Shown piece after piece: positions 1-11,484 of a DNA stretch of 64,000 nt. Position numbers and translations under genes: made by a program. Source of the stretch: Neospora caninum Liverpool (lineage: Eukaryota > Apicomplexa > Conoidasida > Eucoccidiorida > Sarcocystidae). The DNA is taken from NCBI RefSeq assembly GCF_000208865.1, contig NC_018395.1, forward strand, positions 3,069,920-3,133,919. Reading direction: 5' to 3'. Below the pieces are notes generated by a model that did not search any database, was not told the origin of the DNA, and saw only the letters and a list, made by a program, of their open reading frames with translations. Each line of letters begins with the position of its first letter. Within the stretch, counting starts at the first letter, position 1.

Positions 1-3000
1 CGTTCTCGTTGCCTCTCCTCTTGATCCATGGCCTCCTGCACGATTCCTACGTGAGACACGCCCTTCGCTCCGCGGAAAAGCACGCGAGAGTCCCGGGTCC
101 TTCAATCCTCGCGGCCAACGCAGGCAGCCCCTGGCTCGGCCTCGAAGGCGCGTCGCCCTGTTGCCACCAACCGTCGCTCCCGCACAACTTGCATCTTCAC
201 CGACGAGCAGCCCAGAGATACGAAGTCTGCAAAATGGAAACCGAGCACCGAGAGCCGTCTTCGCTCCCCAGGTCTGCCTCCAGTTCGTCTTCCAATTTGG
301 GTTCTGGCCTGACGGCGTCAAGGCGTGTAACCGCCGCTGTCGAGAGGAAGTGTGTGGAGCGTTTCACTTTTTTTGCGTCTGCCCTGGCGGAGCGTGATGC
401 CGTGGGGACGCTGCATGCGGCGAGCGAGGCTGCGCGCGGGCCTGCCTTTCCTGACGCGATGTCGGCTGTTGCGGCGTGCGTCATTCAACGGGAGCAGCGG
501 AGTCAACTGAGGAAGGCCGGCTGCAGCCCAGCCGCGAGTCCAGCTGCCTCGGCGATCCAGCAACGCCTCTGGCGACTTCACAAGCTGCCTGGGCTTTGCA
601 AGTCGCCTGCGGCGCTCAAAGCGCTGCTCGCCGCTGGACCACCCGCGTCGCTGATCTCGCTCACTCCTCCATCTGCTCCGTCTCAGCCACTGGCGCTCTC
701 CGGCACCCGCGGAAGCGAGGAGCACCCTTCAGGGCCACGCACTCTGTCTTGCGTCGACCTCCTCGTGTCCTCGACCTGCGACGCTCTCGATCTCTCTGGA
801 CTTCCCTCGATCGCCTGCAAGAGCGCAGGGGCGCTCCGGGTGTCGGCGGCGTCCCCCTTCTGCTTCTCTTCGGCGACCGCGCTTTCGCTCACGTCCAGCT
901 TCTTGGCCCCCGATGCCACCGGCGGTATGGGCCTCGGCGGCAGGCGCGACTCCCGCGGCGCGCTCGGCTACCCCAGCCAGGGAGGCTTCTCGGGGCGACC
1001 GGGCGGATACGTGTTCGGCCTTTTTCTGGCCTCCTCGACCTCCGCCTTCCTCTCCGCCTGCGTGCGCTCCCCCGCCGCCGCCTGCCGAGCCGCCGAAGGC
1101 GCCAGGGCGCGGCTGCTCCAGGCTCTCGACGAGACGCAAAGTGGCGGCGCAGTCGGGACTACGGCTCGCCAACTGCAGATCCAGATTCAGCACCATCAGA
1201 AAGTCCTCTACCACCATCTCCATCTGCTGCAGTCGCAGCAGAAGCGGCTCGAGGCGCGGATGCGCCAGGAACGCGAGGCGGACGGAGCGAGCAAAAGCGT
1301 CGCAGACGAACCGGATTTCCCAAAGACGCACGGACCAGAAGCGGGAAAACAGGAAACGCATCCAGCTTCCGACAACCAAGACGCAGCGGCCTCCTCAGCT
1401 CTCGCCGCTTCCTCTTGTGCTTCTTACGTTTCCTCGTTGGGCAAGCACATCAGTCAGTTGCAGGCGCAGCAAGCCGCCATTCGCCACCAGCTCATAAGTT
1501 TGCAGCAGCAGTTGATCGCGCTGGCAGATGGCGAGCACTGGGGAGACGAGGGGCGAGCGGACGGCGCGCGTCGGCTTATACGCGGCCGCGAGCGACTCGT
1601 GCACGTCTCGCTCTGCGTCGCGACGGCGCCGTGGCCAACTCTGGTGGACGTCCGGCGCTTCTGTGATGCGCGCGACGCACGCGGGAGTCGGGGCGGGCCA
1701 GGAATCTCCGCCTTGGCGCTCGTGAACGGCGCCGAGAGCGCGCAGGAAGGGTCAAAGGTCGTGCCTGAGAACGCCTCCTCGTCTCGACCTGTCGCCTCGC
1801 CTCCACCGTCCACCTTCTCTTCTCTCACGTCGTCTTTCTCCTCTCTCTCGTCGCTCTCGTCTCTCGCGTCTTCGCCGTCGACTCCCCCCTCGTCCGGGGC
1901 TGCTGATTCCGACGCTCACGCTGACGCCTCTCACCTCTTCCGCCTTATCCTCTCTCTCAGGCAGGAGGAACGGGCGGTGTGGCTGCGCCCTGGGCCCCTC
2001 TCGTCGAGGCCGCGCTTCGGGCTTTCGGGGACTGGAGGCGCGAGCGGGAGGGACGAAGGCCTCCGGCAGCGAGGCTCGGCCGGGTTTGGCAGCTCCGAGC
2101 CTCGGCAACCTGCTGTGGCCTTCATCCCGAGCGCAGGGCGGCTGCCTCTGGCGATCGGCGGGTGGCCGTTGCCCCGGTTCGCCCTTTATAAGGACACCGT
2201 TTTGAGTTCGCCGCCGTGTGCCGAGTTTCTGCGTTTGTCGGGCGCGTCGCTGGCCTCCCCTCACGTCTCTGCAGGCACATCGCTCGCGTTTCTCGCCCTC
2301 CTCTCGGCTGCTCTGGTTCCGACGCTCACGCCGCCCCCGCCTTCAGTTGGGGCGCGCGCGGCTCTCATCCAGGCTTTCTCTGACACTTTCTGTCTCTCCT
2401 TCTTCCGCGCGGCGCCTGCCACGTCGTCTGCCGGTGTGCCCAGGCCCGTCCGCGCTGGCTTCGGCGCGGCAGGGATTCGAGGCGGGGGCGTCTCAGAGGC
2501 TCTGGCCTGCCGGCATCTCCCGTCCGGTGGCGCGGCGCGCTCTGAGTTTCGTCTAGCATCTGCGGAGGCGTCAAACACGCAAGACCCGCGAGAGGGTCGC
2601 GCTCGCCAACGCCTGGCCTTGGCAGCGGAGACCGGAAGGGAAAAGGGTGCGACGGCAGGAAGAGTCCCGACTTCGCTGACTCCATTTCCTCTCGATCCAG
2701 GCTCCTCTCTGCCTTCGGCGCCTCTGCCCTCTCTCTGGCTTTTAACTCACTGTTTTCTCCACAACTGTCCCTCTCCCTGTCACGCGTCCCACCACTCCCC
2801 TGCTGCTTCGGCAGCCGCGGCCAGTCGAGCTGCGGTGTATGTCCACTTCGGAGCCTGCCATCTGCTTAGGCGCACGATATGCGCAATGGAGGAAACGCAG
2901 CTCCTTCCCTTCGTCGATGTCTGCCTTCAGTTCCTGGGCGGAAACTGTGCACATGCGCAGGCGACGGCTGAGAACGAAGGGCCGCCGGGCGCGGAGGAAA

Positions 3001-3248
3001 CAGGCGTCGCGGCGCTGCCTCCAAGTCTTGCAGAGGAACTCGACTGCGCGGGGCAGAGTGCAGTGGCTCTTGTTCTCCTCGCCATCATCCTCTACGAACG
3101 TCCTGGACTCTGCAAAAGTGGGTGGCGTCACGGCAGCCGACCAGCACAACATGCGCCGGGAGATCTTGCTGCTCTGAGCGACCCGATCTCCCTCCTAACG
3201 GTCAACGCGAGTCCGCACGTCGACGTTCTCTCGCGCACGCAACCCACA

Positions 3249-3289
<41 letters not shown>

Positions 3290-4375
3290 GTGTCTGTATG
3301 TCGATGTCTGTGTCTCCATCCTTATTTGTATGCGTATTCCCATCAACGTATGTGTATGTGTAGGTCTTGAGTGTTGCTGCGTCCTGCTCCTTTGTCTCTG
3401 CATTGTGGCGTCTGTGTTTCACACTTTTTCCACGTCTTTGCGTTTGCGTTCCCATGTTCTGGAGGGTGGCTGTAAGCGCCTTCGCCCACTTCCGCAATTA
3501 GGTTCTTCCTGGTGTCTCTGCGTCGCGGAGCACTCCCGTAGCGCGCGTCTTGCCTCTCTGCCTGTGCGTTGGTCCTTCAGTTGCAGGATTGAACATTGGC
3601 ACTATCGTGGGCCACCAGCTAGCATGCACGTTCTTGGGGGCGCTCCTGCCGCTCGCCGCCTCAGGGCCTTCGGCGTCTGTCGGCGGCTTCGTCTCGCATT
3701 CTTCGTCGCCGGGCGTCGGCAGCCACTCTAGCGGTGGAGTGCAGTCTGTGCGTGCTGAGCTGCTCATGGAGCTCTTTGCGCTGGGTTTGGGGATTGTCTG
3801 GGACTGTGCCTGTCTCTTTAGTCGCGCCATCTCGGCCCTCTTGGACGACTACGTTCCGCGAAGCCTCACGGCCAAGTTGAGCACAAACAACGGAACCGGC
3901 ACGGAGGCATTGTTGCCCGACGAGCTCCTTCTCTGTCAACTCATGGCTGCAATGTTCGCCTTCACGCTGCGGCCGCAGTGGAGCGCATGCAGTTCGCTCA
4001 TTCTCACCCGCCTCGCGCGCACGAACGTCCCGCTCTTTGTCAAAGTTCTGGGCAGAGCTGCCGGGTGCGTGACAAGACAGCGCCTTCTTTCTGGCGGCTG
4101 TAGACGCATCCTTCTAGGGGTTTCACGCCGCTCAGAGAACCGGGGGGGATTACCACCCCCACCGACCGTTACCCAATATGCCTTCATTCGAAGATGTTTA
4201 GAGGTGGAAAGCATATACGTAGTTGAACGTCAAAAGCGATACGTCGTGCTCACGCGTTTGCATGTGCGTGCATACGCCTGTATGTACATGCACGCATTTG
4301 TATGGAAATGATCCTAGCGTGATCCATGTACACGTATACAAATCAAATGAACTGTCGCCCATACATACATACTAG

Positions 4376-4406
<31 letters not shown>

Positions 4407-6225
4407 TCTGTGCATTCACGTGTATAACGTGAGAGACAAAACCGTGTTCCTATGTGTGTGTGTGTGTGTGTTTCCGGAAGCCCTGGAGGCGTTTGTGGTT
4501 CTTTACGTCATTCGATATGTGTCTGGGGGATGTGTGCTCAGGACGGTTGAGTTCGGCTCCGAATATACGGCGGCGGCGTTGCTGACGCTCGTCCAGTTCA
4601 GCGCGCGGATCCCTGAGCTGTCTCTGGAGCATCTCCCAGACATCGTGGAAGCTGTCGTCCGGTGTCTTGACCCCGCAGAGCCTCATCTTCGCCGCCGTGC
4701 GTTGAACGCAGCAACAGCTGCTCTGTTTCACCTTGTTCGTTGTTTCCCGATGGCAACTTTTCACCAACAGACACAGCGCTTCGCTGTCGGCTGCGCAGAT
4801 GGGCTCATCATCCTCTACGACCTGCGCACTGCGACGAAGTGGAAGGTGCTCGAAGGCCACACCGGCGCGGTCAATTGCCTCTCCTTCTCGGACGACGGAT
4901 CGCTCCTCGCGTCCTACTCCAGTGCCGACTGCACAATGCGCCTCTGGCAGGTAGGCCCCACCCTATGCATGCAGAATGCAAGTCAGAAAAGCAAACACAT
5001 CGCTTGATGGGCCTCCCTCTATTTACATATACGTATATATGTTTTTGTGTTTGGTTGCATGCATTCACTTGTATTCGTGTACTGTCAGTTATACTCTAAC
5101 TGCATATATATATATATATATATGAAAACGGTTGCGTTGGGACCCGTGGTCGATATTCAAACTGAGCACCGTTTTGGCATCGCGTTGGGGGAAGGTAGGT
5201 CCACTTCTGTAGAGGTGTAGACACGTGCAACATATATGGATGCACACGCGTTTGCAGGTCTATGTGTGTTTATACTTGCATGCCTACTTCGGAAACATGC
5301 GTGCGCGAATACGTGGATTTGACTACTGATACATTGTGGCAGGCGCGATTAGAGGATGGGACTGCAGTGCAATCTGCAGAGTGTCTTTGAGCTCCAATAT
5401 TTCTCCGAATGTACACCGGTGTCTCACCCTTATTGACGTATACGCTTAGGAGCTTACGTGCGCTAATTTCTAAATTTTTATGCCACAAATGGTTTGTCTT
5501 TTCTCAGGTTTTCTTGTCCTGCGGTGAATCATGGGCATGGACATGGCTGCTACTCAGTGTTTGTCTCTCCAGAGTTTCATTTGGGTGTAACGATTTTTGG
5601 TGTTTGCGTCTGTTCACCGCAGAGTTCATCTTCTGGATTTTTTGGCGGAATTCTTGGCATTTCAGCCAAGTCCCAGAAGGTCATTCAGCTGCCTCCCTGT
5701 CCCAAAAATATTTTCTGGCAGTCCATCCCTTACGTACGTCATCCCGCGCACAAAAACCTAGAGTGATATGTATGTACATGCGTGATCATGTAAATTCATG
5801 TAGATAGGTATGTATGGTCATGTATAGGCAGATGACAGTAATATGGATACTCATGCATACGCGTATATATATATATATATATATATGAACGCATGTATCC
5901 AGCTTTATGCAATCATATCCATATGCATAAACGTATTGAACAGCCGAGTTAGAAAGAGTCAGGGTGTGTTGACCTTTCGGCAATCATCCATTTGTTGCGG
6001 TTCTCCTCTTCACTTTGCGTTTTTTCTTGTTTCATTCCTAACCGTATTGACCAAGCCGAGATGACCTGCTCACACACATCCAAGCCACTGCGTTTTACCT
6101 AGTTCCACGGTTTCCCCGGTTTGTTTTTTCAGCAATTAGAGACCGTCCGAATGGTGAACAAGTCCAAAACCGAGTGGATGATCCGCCGCGAAGACGGCAA
6201 GGGCTACATGGTCTTGGTTTCGTAA
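1..6225 (+). CDS. WDR7/rabconnectin-3 beta-like HEAT-WD40 protein (5' truncated by window)
   Basis: The gene enters from the left edge already open, so its start lies outside. My model is <3-3117, 3581-4064, 4542-4950, 5623-5733 and 6133-6225 (TAA); reading phase agrees at every junction, giving about 1,400 residues here. The first exon is low complexity, rich in Ser, Ala and Arg, with Gln/His-rich stretches near 1180-1260 and 1450-1520. Exons 2-3 encode helical HEAT-like repeats, then a WD40 repeat (4780-4950) containing the motifs FAVGCADG, LEGHTGAVNC and MRLW. A Gly/Phe-rich segment and a short tail ending in YMVLVS follow. HEAT-like repeats followed by a C-terminal WD40 half match WDR7, which partners DMXL/rabconnectin-3 alpha in V-ATPase assembly on endomembranes. 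That role is inferred from the family. Another large WD40 scaffold is possible. In-frame introns inside the long first exon cannot be excluded, and 3587 is an alternative acceptor for exon 2. Confidence 0.7.
3254..3284. repeat. (TA)n microsatellite in intron
   Basis: Uninterrupted AT dinucleotide tract inside the first intron (3118-3580) of the WDR7-like gene. It is open in one reading frame and would be translated as a Tyr-Ile run if the intron were missed. Confidence 0.95.
4376..4402. repeat. (TA)n microsatellite in intron
   Basis: AT dinucleotide tract within intron 4065-4541 of the WDR7-like gene; a short (TG)n tract follows at about 4453-4470. Confidence 0.95.
5104..5123. repeat. (TA)n microsatellite in intron
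   Basis: AT dinucleotide tract within intron 4951-5622 of the WDR7-like gene. Confidence 0.9.
5863..5886. repeat. (TA)n microsatellite in intron
   Basis: AT dinucleotide tract within intron 5734-6132 of the WDR7-like gene. Confidence 0.9.
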
Positions 6226-8697
6226 CTCTCGCTGAAGGACAAACGACAAACAACGTATCCCTGGGGCAGCCTGTTCCTCTCCACACTATCAATCTGGTAT
6301 GTATATATATATATACGTATGCATTCTTTAAGTATGAATATGATTGATGCTTGCGAGGGCTCCATAATGGCAGTTTCGAAGCAGGCGTCTAAGCGTTTGA
6401 GCAGAGAACCTGAAGTCCCGAAGATTCGGAGGATGCGAGTGTCGCGATCAACGTCGATTGAGGCGTTACAAGACGTTTGCCCAAGATTCGGCACCACCGC
6501 GCATTTCTGTTTAGCGACCGCCTTGCACGACGGCGGCTCCAGACGGCGAGCCTCCGTTTGCACAAAGCACCTGCTTTTACCTCTCGAATCTGGCGCATTC
6601 ATGTTTGCATTCGTAAATAGATAGGTACAGATATACATTGGGAATGAGGCACAGATGAAGATATTTAAAACTTGTTGGTTCAAACAGAGTTTTAATTTAA
6701 ATCTCTGTTGGTGGTCGCGTACGGCTTTTATGTCTCGTCGCCGCGTCAGGCTCGGATCTACATATTTTGCTGGTAGCGATTTTTCTGGGTACAGAACTTC
6801 AGCGAACGGCTTGTACAAGTGAACGCGAGTGCAGTGCTCAGCACATGCATCCCCAAGCGACGCCAGGTCAGAACAAAAAATCGCGGAACATGCACAAAGC
6901 AGAGTCTTACGCTGCTGCCAGCGCCTCGTTCATTAGGTTCACCGAGGGTGTAAACGCGTTGCTAGGCATTAAACGCCTATGGCCTTCACGATGGGCTGCA
7001 GAGACAGAGAATGCGGCGCCCAGCGCATTCCCTCTTCCACGCGTTCCGCACGAAGTCTAAATTATGAAGTCGTAGTGACCCAGCTACACTGCCGTAGGTG
7101 TCTCGAACAACGATACCGAGCCTTTTGAATGTCCACTGGGGGCATTAACGACAACAGTTGAGTGCGCACATGTTGCTCCCCCGCCGTCAATGCTTTCTGC
7201 CACAGCACAACAGCCCAGCAGCTTTTACTCGACCCCCCGTTCACTGCATCAAACCAATACGTAAACTACGTATCAGAGCAACCGAATCACTGATAATACT
7301 ATTTTCTATCAATCAATCGCGAAGGTAACTCACAATTTCCCCACCGCCTCGAGTCTGTCTTACGGCGGGATAACTTCTGCAGGTTCTGCTGACCGACACA
7401 CAATTCACAGGGACACAGGTGTTGGAAATACAGTTTTAAGTCTATCGTTTGTCTACGGCGGTTTTCTACCGTCTCACCCGCCCATCCGGCAATGGCATTT
7501 GTGTTCCTTCTGTACCGTCCACGAACCCGTACCGAGACGCTGTTTACTTACACTACTCATATCCTCACCTTTGGCTGCGGCTTTTATATTTTATGCGCTT
7601 TGCTTTCTTGACCTGAAACTGGAGGCTCACGAGGAGCGTCGGTAGTTAATACAGCATTGCCGGCGGATGTCTTTTAGAGCGCGGAGAGTTGAACGGAAGA
7701 AAGAAGAAAACGGGGAGGTACGGGCGAACTCTTACTCTAGGTGAAGTGATCAACCTGATTGAACGTAATCGTGCTGGGAGGTCGAGAATAATCGCGACTT
7801 TTACATGTCTTCAAACGCGCTAAACGCTGGACGGGCGACTTCAAACTTTGCGTGAGACGCCGTGTGTCTGTGGCGACGCTACAACCTTTTCGCTTATTGA
7901 CGGCCTAGCGAAAACGGTTCTCCGCGCTGGTAATTCCTGGAAAAGGAAATAGCAAGACGCCCACATTAACCCACTCAATGAATCCGTTGCTTCGTTCCGA
8001 ACGGGCGTCTTTTTGTCTCACATGTCTTTTTGCGAACGGCATCCTTTATCCGTCGTCCCTTGCTTGCTGGCGGGCGCCACTCCCTCAATGTGAAAGAGAC
8101 GGGACTATGTGTTTTTTGTAGTGAACTGCGGAAATGATGCCTTATCGAATCATCATTGTGGCACGTAACTATGTACCTCCCAAACGTTTGTGGTAATCAC
8201 AGTTGATATGTGAAAATTTTCTGTCAATATTACCTATGTCAGTTCCTGAGTCTTTATGCGTACCCAAGCAATCGGTTGATATTACATATTTAAACAATAT
8301 CACTGGTGGACAAATAGAAATGCTACAAGGATTATGTATTTTAGAAACAGTTATGTACATATCTGTGAACACGTGTACTATACGTAGCTGAACCACCCTG
8401 CGTGCCCGTATAGCACAAGACCGTATGCATCCAGTGACTGTCAATTTTCCTTCCAAATGCTGCCGAATCGCATATTGGAAGGGCCGATCGCTTTCGCTTG
8501 TCTTTCCAGTTGTCGTCGACAAAGAAATCCATGGTCGTTCTCTCGTCAGAAACCTTCACTAGGTTTTTTGTGGATCTAGAGACAAAACGGACGGTGGACT
8601 CGCGCGCATGATGGTTCAGCGGTTTAATTCTTTTTCCGTTTCTTTGGCATATTGTTTCTAGGCGTTAGCGTCCTTTATGTATTCGTGTAGAACGACT
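6226..8697. other. Intergenic region, no gene recognised
   Basis: This holds the 3' UTR of the WDR7-like gene and the promoter/5' UTR of the ATG101-like gene. Overlapping ORFs on both strands between 6200 and 7060 have no motif, no good splice context and no family resemblance. The stretch 7245-8160 is free of sizeable ORFs. Confidence 0.6.
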
Positions 8698-11484
8698 ATG
8701 CAGGCCAATTGCGCAGAGGTGATTTTGCCATCGCTCTCTCTCCCTCTGGCGTACGTGAAGTGCAGTTTACGGTGTATCCTTCATACTCTCCTCTTTTGTC
8801 GACAGAAGGGCCGACCTTTTAGTTCGTCGGATTCAGAACTGTCACACAGACAACTGGGTTGCGGTGCGGGAATATTCGGTGGAGCACATACGCCTCAGCT
8901 CGTGACAGCGGAGCCCCTTAGTGTCGCGTTTTTCAAATGTGGGGATGAAGAAGCCGAACGCGAACTCGAAACCAAAATCGTTGGATTCACAAGTAAGACA
9001 AGAGGGTAGCACAGCTGTTAACGAGTCAAGGACTTCGAGGGATAGAGCCCCGGCCAGATACAGAGGCAATTGTACGCTTGCATACATACACATGCCTACG
9101 TGTTTTGATTTTTGCATGTTTATGAGATAGGCAGCTCGAGCGCGGTACCCACGAAAAGCAAAACCGCTACGGTGCTCTACGGTCACGTACGAACACATTT
9201 GAAACTGGACTGTGGTTTATGTGATGCGTTTAACCACCGTCTGTAAGATCATGCTCACTCCCATTCCTGCTATATCTGTCACTCAGGCATGGTTTTTTGC
9301 TTTGCCCCTGTTCCACTCTCCAAGATATATTCTACGTCGTTGTTCCTCAGCACGCCATCTCCTTCTAGCTGTGTCGTTTGCTGTTATTCTCAGAAATGCT
9401 AGAGAGAGGGACGTGCAATACTGCACAGCTCTGTGTCTCTTTTTATCACTTGCGTTCGCGCGAGAGAGTGTTGGGGCTGTTTCAGCCTGCCGATGAAAAG
9501 ATCTTTTTTGAAAGGTGGGTTCTCTCCGTCTCTCTCTTTCACCACGAGAATCTCGATTCTCCTTCTCAATTGCCAAAAACGTGGAAGCTCGGAGTCAGCG
9601 GACTTCCTGTTTCTACAACTGTACGCCAAGTAAACGGGACTCTTGCTGAAGAATCTTCTCGCTTTAGCGCCGCAGACCACCATGTCCCAGCGGACCGCCA
9701 AACCGATCTTGACTCACGGGGAGTGGACGCTCCGTCGGGTGTATGTGCACCTCCCGGTTCTGCAGTCTCGAGCGGAGGAGAGACGTCGACCACTGGAGTC
9801 AGTCTGTGTTTACCAGGACAGTCGCCTTCGACAGAAGCAGGCTGTTTGCGGCTTTTCGCTTTGCCTTCGCGATCAACAGAGCCAGCCTCTCTCGGCTTTT
9901 GTTCTGATGGGCAACCTACCTTACGGGCTGCTCGTCAGCAGGAAGATATGCGAGACTCTTGGTTACGCATGACGCATGGCATGTCTGACGAACACGATGC
10001 CGTCAAAGAAAACAAAGGGCGGCAACAGTTCGTAGTGGCAGGACCAAGCATTGAAAGCAGCAAGGGGACAGGAGAGGTGCAAGAAGCCGTGAACGTGACA
10101 GGGGATTATATCCGAGAGCTGTCGCATGTAGAGACACAAGAATTTGAGCAACGTGTATCGCCTTCTTATTCGTATTCCCGCTCTCTACCTTTGTCCGCAT
10201 CTTTCACCCAGAGTCACCGTGTTGTCTGCTCACTGATGGGTGTAGACGATTCAGTAGGAGGGGCTAATGCAGCAGGCGTAATTAAGGGGGTTCGAAGGGG
10301 GGAGTCCAGCAACGGTATGCATGGACAACTATCTATTGGAAACGGTGCTAACAGGAGTGTCGGTGCGGAGGAGAGACGTGCAGATGCTCGTGTTTATGGC
10401 CTGGACACTCCCCTTTTTCCTTCACCTGCTGAGTCTCGGTGGAGCCGCCAGGTAGAGGAGAGAGTCCATGGCAGTTCGACCTGTTTTTTCCAGAAAAGCG
10501 AAAACGTGGAAAAGCAGTTGAAGCTGAAAACTGAAACACGATGGCTGAGTAGACCACTAGATAATTTGCGTGTGCAGAGCCCTGGGTTTTCTTCGAGAAG
10601 TGACATATTGATTGAAAGAGGAACTGAACAAGAACACCAGCAAGTTATTGAGCATCAGCGCCCCCAGTCGAAGGCCGTTCATGACGAAACGGGCGCTGAG
10701 GATGTGTGGAGTGCGCGCCTGAACCACAGGGCCCATTTGGAGCAGGATGCGGGAAGAAAAGGGAAGCAGACAAAGCGGTGTTCACGATTTTCGTCTTCCT
10801 CCTGGATGTTGCAAGAGGAACGAGCAGCTCAACGCTGCGTAGAAAGGGCCGTGAGGCAGGCCATGATGAAGGTCATTCAGGTGACCACAGAAAAACAATG
10901 GCATCTCCCACCTCCTTCGCCCGAAAATCGATGTGAGAGTTCAATGTACAGGTACGATGTGAGAGTCGCCATCGCCAGAAAGAGCACAATACGTCTATGA
11001 ATTTTGTGCAGCTAGATATCTGGGAACGTACATACGAGTTTCTCGAGGGGAGGCGGGACGAGAACTGTATTCAACTGTTCACACAAAACAGTGAAGTTTT
11101 GATATACAAGCTCTTCTACTCGTGCAACGAACCCAAATATGGGGTCACTTTTTCGAATTCGCTCTATGTGGACAAAAGTAGATCTATGAACTTATATAGA
11201 GCTCTTCATCCAGGAGAATGGCAGTAACACTCGTTCGCTGCAGGCCTTTCCAACCATGGTTCTTATTCACTCTGTCCCTTCGTTAAGCTAGATATATGTA
11301 CGTAGACGAAGCTCTCCACTTTTTCGTTTGTGTACCAATGCATGGCTTGCGGTGCACATTTTTTTTCAGATTTGAGATCAACTTCAGCGGACCGTTCACC
11401 GTTTCTGCTGACCACGGATGGCACCTACACTTACCTGCAGCTCTGCGCTCCGCCTACAGCCGCCACATGCCGTACCTGACATAA
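8698..11484 (+). CDS. ATG101: ATG101-like HORMA autophagy protein with large internal insertion
   Basis: Three exons fit with exact phase: 8698-8992, 9394-10951 and 11370-11484, giving 655 residues (an in-frame upstream ATG lies at 8677). Exon 1 carries the ATG101 N-terminus (NCAEV, then LRCILHTLLFCR) and a strand block ending ELETKIVGF. Exon 2 opens with the next HORMA block (LCVSFYHLR, then FFERWVLSVSLF). After about 420 low-complexity residues comes the C-terminal helix ending WHLPPPSP, completed across the last intron by MYRFEINFSGPF. Known ATG101 has the same order in about 218 residues, and I align it from memory of the human protein. It is a scaffold that binds ATG13 in the ATG1/ULK1 complex. 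The Trp of the WF-finger is replaced (LGLF), while the Phe is kept. Whether the insertion contains unrecognised in-frame introns is unknown, and the autophagy role is inferred. Confidence 0.8.

Noticed and set aside
1752..2264. 170-codon minus-strand ORF
   Set aside because: Arg/Gly-rich antisense shadow of the Ser-rich WDR7-like exon, with no motif.
3118..3731. Continuation of the first long plus-strand ORF past 3117, with a Tyr-Ile run
   Set aside because: It is the (TA)n-bearing intron read in frame; the next exon is in a different frame and joins in phase at 3581.
6204..6818. 204-codon minus-strand ORF
   Set aside because: Antisense to the 3' end of the WDR7-like gene, overlapping the terminal exon; no motif and no splice support.
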